The position numbers and the translations under genes are program-made. Below the pieces are notes generated by a model. The model searched no databases. It had not been told where the DNA came from and worked only from the letters and a program-made list of their open reading frames with translations. A stretch of 9,713 nt of DNA from Oscillospiraceae bacterium (GTDB taxonomy: Bacteria; Bacillota; Clostridia; Oscillospirales; Oscillospiraceae): assembly GCA_016290695.1 (NCBI GenBank), contig JAEEUX010000075.1, positions 1 to 9,713 on the forward strand, written 5' to 3'. Positions 8,401 to 9,713 of this stretch are shown here, piece after piece (the stretch's first letter is position 1; each line of letters starts with the position of its first letter).

Positions 8401-9713
8401 GATTTTGCTGCCGTTCTTTTCGCCGCTCTGCATGGGGTCAAGGCGCAGCCATTTAAGCCTCCCCGTCCAAAGGGAAGTTTCGAGGTTGTTAATTTGCTTA
8501 TTAATCTCCTGGAGATTGAATACATATTCGTGCCACTCATTGTCTTTTTTCAAACTTATCTGAACATTGGAATTGCCCGAAACGTAGCTTTGATCGTTTC
8601 GCAGAGCGAATAGCTCAAGCTTTTCCACTCCGCTTACGTTCTTAGCCCTGACCTTTACCCATTGTATATCGTCGGCGTTTTCAACAGGAGTATCGATGGA
8701 AAGATACGGGTCTGAGCCTGTGGCAGTAAAGACATAATAATCGTTGCCGGCGGCGTCTTTTTCTCCGGAGTATTTTACGCGCGCGTTCTTTATTGTTCCC
8801 ATAACAGAGCTCATGGCGTTATCGCTGTTAAAATCCCAAAGGAGAGAAGGAGAGCCGGAATCGGCAGAGCTTGCGGAAGCGCTTGTGCCGGACGAAACGG
8901 GAAGCAGGGTCTCACGAACAAGGTCAGTCCCGTTTACTGAAACCATATAACGGATATAGCGGTCCGGCTCGCCGGAAATTGCTATGGGGCCCGCGCTGAC
9001 AAAGCCGCCGGAATTTGCTATTCCGCCCGCAGAACCGGCGGACAAAACGGCGCCGAGCGCAGGGACGTTGGACTCGCTGCCGGAATTGCCTGCAAGCAGA
9101 TTATAATTTGTGTATCTCAGTGTTCCCTGCATGGTAACGCTCGATTTGGCCTTCTCCGCGGAAAGGGTTATAATGTTGCGCTGCATATCTCCGCCCGCGG
9201 TAAAGTAGAAGGTGTTGCCGACATAGGTTCTGAGGGTGTTTGCGTCGTACCATGTGGCGACGGTATCATCGCCAAGCGGCGTGGCGGTAATGGCGTAGAG
9301 CTTGCCGTTATAGGTCTGGCTTGTGTCGGCAAAGGTGAAATAGACGTATTCACCGTCAACCCTGCCCTTGGAGGCGAGAACGCCCGCGACGCCATTGGTT
9401 ATGACCTCTTCAAAGGTTTCCTTCTCGCCGTTTGAGTAAGTAACGGTTTGCTTGTTTCTCGTAATCGCGTCCGAGGACATGAACTTGGAAAGGTCGGAGG
9501 TCTTAACGCGAACCATTATCTTGTTTTCCTTATCCTGAAGATAAGGCTCTATGATAACATCGGGGTAGTTAAGGCGTCCGCCGACGCCGGAAATATAGAT
9601 GGGGTTTTGCGAGCCGCTGTTATTGTTCGTGGTGAAATTCTTGATATCGTCGTCGTAGTCTTCCTTGGCAGTATCGGTTTTCGTCCATATATGCACTCCG
9701 GCGGCAGAGAAAA
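2431..9713 (-). CDS. Giant modular cell-surface protein with C-terminal SLH domains, N-terminus cut by window edge
   Basis: One uninterrupted frame runs from the right edge to a TAA at 2433-2431. Residues here are numbered from the GTG at 9696. That GTG is probably internal: the frame stays open to the edge (FSAAG precedes it), there is no spaced ribosome site and no signal peptide. Apparent modules in order: beta-rich region 1-185; carboxypeptidase-regulatory-like module about 186-270, with a Gly/Ala/Ser-rich loop; galactose-binding-like jelly roll 285-440; beta-rich 441-825, with a short helical stretch near 763-786; hydrophobic strand region 827-980; propeller-like region 1033-1595; two CARDB-like Ig-type domains about 1688-1765 and 1790-1895; Big_2 domain 1925-2001; a module common before SLH domains 2005-2222; CPKDDSCP linker; three SLH repeats 2240-2421. 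SLH repeats normally bind pyruvylated secondary cell-wall polymer, so the protein should be exported and wall-anchored by its C-terminus. No catalytic motif is recognised; adhesion or glycan binding is an inference. No frameshift or decay is visible. Confidence 0.93.
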   Translation of the reverse strand, partial: FSAAGVHIWTKTDTAKEDYDDDIKNFTTNNNSGSQNPIYISGVGGRLNYPDVIIEPYLQDKENKIMVRVKTSDLSKFMSSDAITRNKQTVTYSNGEKETFEEVITNGVAGVLASKGRVDGEYVYFTFADTSQTYNGKLYAITATPLGDDTVATWYDANTLRTYVGNTFYFTAGGDMQRNIITLSAEKAKSSVTMQGTLRYTNYNLLAGNSGSESNVPALGAVLSAGSAGGIANSGGFVSAGPIAISGEPDRYIRYMVSVNGTDLVRETLLPVSSGTSASASSADSGSPSLLWDFNSDNAMSSVMGTIKNARVKYSGEKDAAGNDYYVFTATGSDPYLSIDTPVENADDIQWVKVRAKNVSGVEKLELFALRNDQSYVSGNSNVQISLKKDNEWHEYVFNLQEINKQINNLETSLWTGRLKWLRLDPMQSGEKNGSKIYIDYVAFFNNETVARNFRNGATVTTDSSGNSVIDISANFPNGVSPVSSDIFNEISISGTMRDDTYQIDHGAYIPVDLGNAAEMTVKIFPQDYSYTITGDNGKEISQTRTEKPKSIQFVVYDANDELRGVYDVVDNYSESGGFYIFNSTMEFMESSAEQIPKVDENGNEVKDEAGNTVYETIENPGLVPEPGDKLYLRLVTDRLAQANAIRKKGDTVIDTYQYSDVFTGYYFYESPSYKQPPVIGIDDPITIEYGNLPLIGSTGMSLNFPFVNIGIMKIHNGYRIYFGVSPVQIADTVKGTHMSSMSGSEGQYWKDLFSIKHPFDSFFGGLGEASQQISEIKSQAKEAAANGEKFNSASLGSPSWKFDISIGMYFDFHYCTITQGHTTQNIFKFDGLGGYVSITLGFSMAWYFILPVVFLPAYIGIEIQGTVMGFLGATFNSKVDISYDDSMNGSADINDGITEINGGIRGCAYVQLSLGVGLCGTLGVRASGKVQMIANWEPKDPNGSWGFYVDISAGLIIDLFLFSIPLMYTFPGWPFGSFEYYATSHSQTYTSNGMTTNALMSPSEKPENTFKLRESRGDSVWTGSDMELMGAFAPNKQLEKVLVENAYERPDAQLITLSDGETLVLAFLDTDNTKGKYERTTLKMATYHNNSWSEPVIISNDKTGDFQPSIGEMKDGRILVSWVSTSLATNTDLGDNPSDEEVIEYLNSADVYAAFIELDSNKDIKTKQDGGIKVADAEVTRITKDDYEEHYDANPTVVCDMESGDAIVYYVKSSRDWKKDVSVGDLVNPYTNDSVVCYMIYNAVADTDTWTDAEEHEQSANIPAGWLFKNYYRNEMDHDISDLTPEQAEFAYDWLISLFGGQRFLDGPVNTQDVRYAIPDITAIGYNGKSVCAYTIDPDGSNDTSEDKEIYFQVYDFGEHKTKCQIAITDDEVADAMPQFFRSKVNEGNGENTHTKLFWYRDGKQVVYIDVSELLTNGIDENGQLKGIEDDTKITFTYKEIKRDKDGKVVYQGGTGEGKYTPVIEEISETINKYTEPHLVFTYTEDKNSSAQSADFRAVEDSKGNLYVIWTEGVEDEEGNVAREIFGTGLVYYDETSYEAQAGSGESTKNVTWTQTDSQATSGWSKPYRITREGYNNDELAVAMSGENLIVVHNRFSEELVVPETSSTVDVEITNETENKTATREAYYNGEVDFMPIRISDMCLVSEALEPCGSVETENIVLYSVETISDDSLETQDEVIQNNKRFVPVTLPMGDSDVSVEVTVSNNGMNIAQGYKLSLYAVDKSGAETLVGVSEESELLTPNRSMTYSFDYTLPADIDGLRFKAVTQEMKDKANKIYYTNTDTFLSDALEAKAEYEITNIKTYQAADGFHAAMDIINVGNASSAAGEQLTVELKGPANLAEKEEFKDSLILYQGAVSLGIGETKNFDVPVKILPAMLADYGFITALITVQKEYVAHKLSFDDGSTKDYMGIKHLSNMEYVDFDLVKPIMSVGDVSVAVGNTANIYLTMDLSDKFRASDSVTYAVDDLEVAMIQDGKVLGVAPGTTTLHATHAATGATVTSTVTVRRYSAPSDTAPSTIVAEVSGDEGSVTVAATVKGNTAAVTAPTETQLQEIIGSGKETGSVTIDLSSLPDNITAVTVPAETVKAINDAMESGAEGLTIKLPNSSVTFDSGALSTIAEEITGGELTLSLEPIEETALTAEQQEALSDMDVREVYDIFLTDGSTRISNFGGKATVEIKLKDEQKRGSVSVWYVADNGGKEKLPTIRTAKTVKFTVRHFSNYVIANDDEKPADCPKDDSCPLNFFSDLDKTAWYHDGVHWALKNGVMNGVSDTTFSPNGLTSRAMLVTMLHRMEGEPATNYPMAFTDLESGAWYTEAIRWAAANEIVTGYGDGRFGPNDTLTREQLAAILYRYAKTKGQGFKGLWAFRLAFDDASEVSDWAYEAMCWMNMQGVIQGTSETALSPKGNATRAQVATMLMRYVALEQ
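2434..2979 (-). other. Three tandem SLH domains (cell-wall anchor)
   Basis: These are residues 2240-2421 of the giant protein. Repeat 1 starts FFSDLDKTAWYHDGVHWA and carries SRAMLVTMLHRM. Repeat 2 starts AFTDLESGAWYTEAIRWA and carries TREQLAAILYRY. Repeat 3 starts AFDDASEVSDWAYEAMCW and carries TRAQVATMLMRY. Each shows the SLH pattern of F-D, W, an aromatic helix and a TRAE-like motif. The TRAE-type motif is degenerate (SRAM, TREQ, TRAQ), with no exact TRAE. Three repeats are the usual number for a functional trimeric SLH anchor. Confidence 0.95.
3694..3924 (-). other. Bacterial Ig-like (Big_2) domain
   Basis: These are residues 1925-2001 of the giant protein. They show the Big_2 sequence pattern: a first strand with SVAVGNTANIYLTM, a middle segment VTYAVDDLEVAMIQDGKVLG, then VAPGTTTLHATHAATG and a closing TSTVTV strand. 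Such domains act as stalk or adhesive modules in surface proteins. Confidence 0.8.
4915..6600 (-). other. Putative divergent beta-propeller (seven blade-like motifs)
   Basis: Residues 1033-1595 contain seven recurrences of a pattern that reads: polar residue and often proline, a hydrophobic strand, a Gly turn, then a hydrophobic strand usually ending near Trp, Tyr or Phe. Examples are DAQLITLSDGETLVLAFLDT (about 1046), FQPSIGEMKDGRILVSWVS (about 1102), NPTVVCDMESGDAIVYYVKS (about 1190), PDITAIGYNGKSVCAYTI (about 1314), MPQFF with LFWYRDGKQVVYI (about 1373-1406), SADFRAVEDSKGNLYVIWTE (about 1488) and DELAVAMSGENLIVVHN (about 1574). The pattern recalls sialidase/BNR-like propellers, but I see no canonical Asp box and no sialidase catalytic set. 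A binding propeller is more likely than an enzyme. Confidence 0.5.
6757..7218 (-). other. Hydrophobic aromatic beta-strand module
   Basis: Residues 827-980 are strikingly hydrophobic for a secreted wall protein. Segments include ITLGFSMAWYFILPVVFLPA, IEIQGTVMGFLGATF, YVQLSLGVGLCGTLGVRASG and LIIDLFLFSIPLMYTFPGWP. Small and aromatic residues alternate, and polar loops such as DDSMNGSADINDG separate the segments. This resembles strand-turn-strand architecture more than a membrane helix bundle. I do not recognise the family. Confidence 0.5.
8377..8844 (-). other. Galactose-binding-like jelly-roll (CBM-like) module
   Basis: Residues 285-440 begin LLWDFNSDNAMSSVMG and continue with DDIQWVKVRAKN, an EWHEYVFNL strand, WLRLDPMQSG and a closing IYIDYVAFF strand. 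The ending, W-L-R-D-P followed by K-I-Y-I-D-Y-V-A-F-F, is the typical last two strands of carbohydrate-binding-like jelly rolls in Clostridia surface proteins. The ligand is unknown. Confidence 0.6.

Overview
The window looks like chromosomal DNA from a Gram-positive gut-type member of the Bacillota, class Clostridia (Oscillospiraceae-like). Three things suggest this: a Clostridia-style lipoprotein signal peptide, strong GGAGG-type ribosome binding sites, and a giant surface protein ending in three S-layer homology (SLH) domains. This placement is an inference from gene style, not from a marker gene.

Layout. Bases 1-668 (minus strand) hold the first 222 codons of a secreted lipoprotein, cut off by the left edge. 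An AT-rich divergent intergenic region of about 260 bases follows. It contains a credible promoter for each direction and a direct repeat of TAATGTAC. Bases 933-2288 (plus strand) encode a complete MATE-family efflux transporter of 451 residues. Two plus-oriented hairpins followed by T runs (2311-2369 and 2400-2432) separate it from the convergent gene. From 2431 to the right edge, a single minus-strand reading frame of more than 2,420 codons encodes a giant cell-surface protein whose N-terminus lies outside the window.

The giant protein is modular. From the N-terminal side the order is: an unassigned beta-rich region, a carboxypeptidase-regulatory-like module, a galactose-binding-like jelly-roll module, another beta-rich region, a very hydrophobic and aromatic beta-strand region, a run of seven propeller-blade-like motifs, two CARDB-like Ig-type domains, a bacterial Ig-like (Big_2) domain, a module commonly seen before SLH domains, a CPKDDSCP linker and three SLH repeats. 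It is probably anchored to the cell-wall polymer by the SLH repeats and displays a long binding or adhesive stalk.

The three genes form no evident pathway: each has its own promoter or orientation. No mobile element, RNA gene, CRISPR array or defence system is visible. The parts most worth a second look are the hydrophobic strand module and the putative divergent seven-bladed propeller inside the giant protein.
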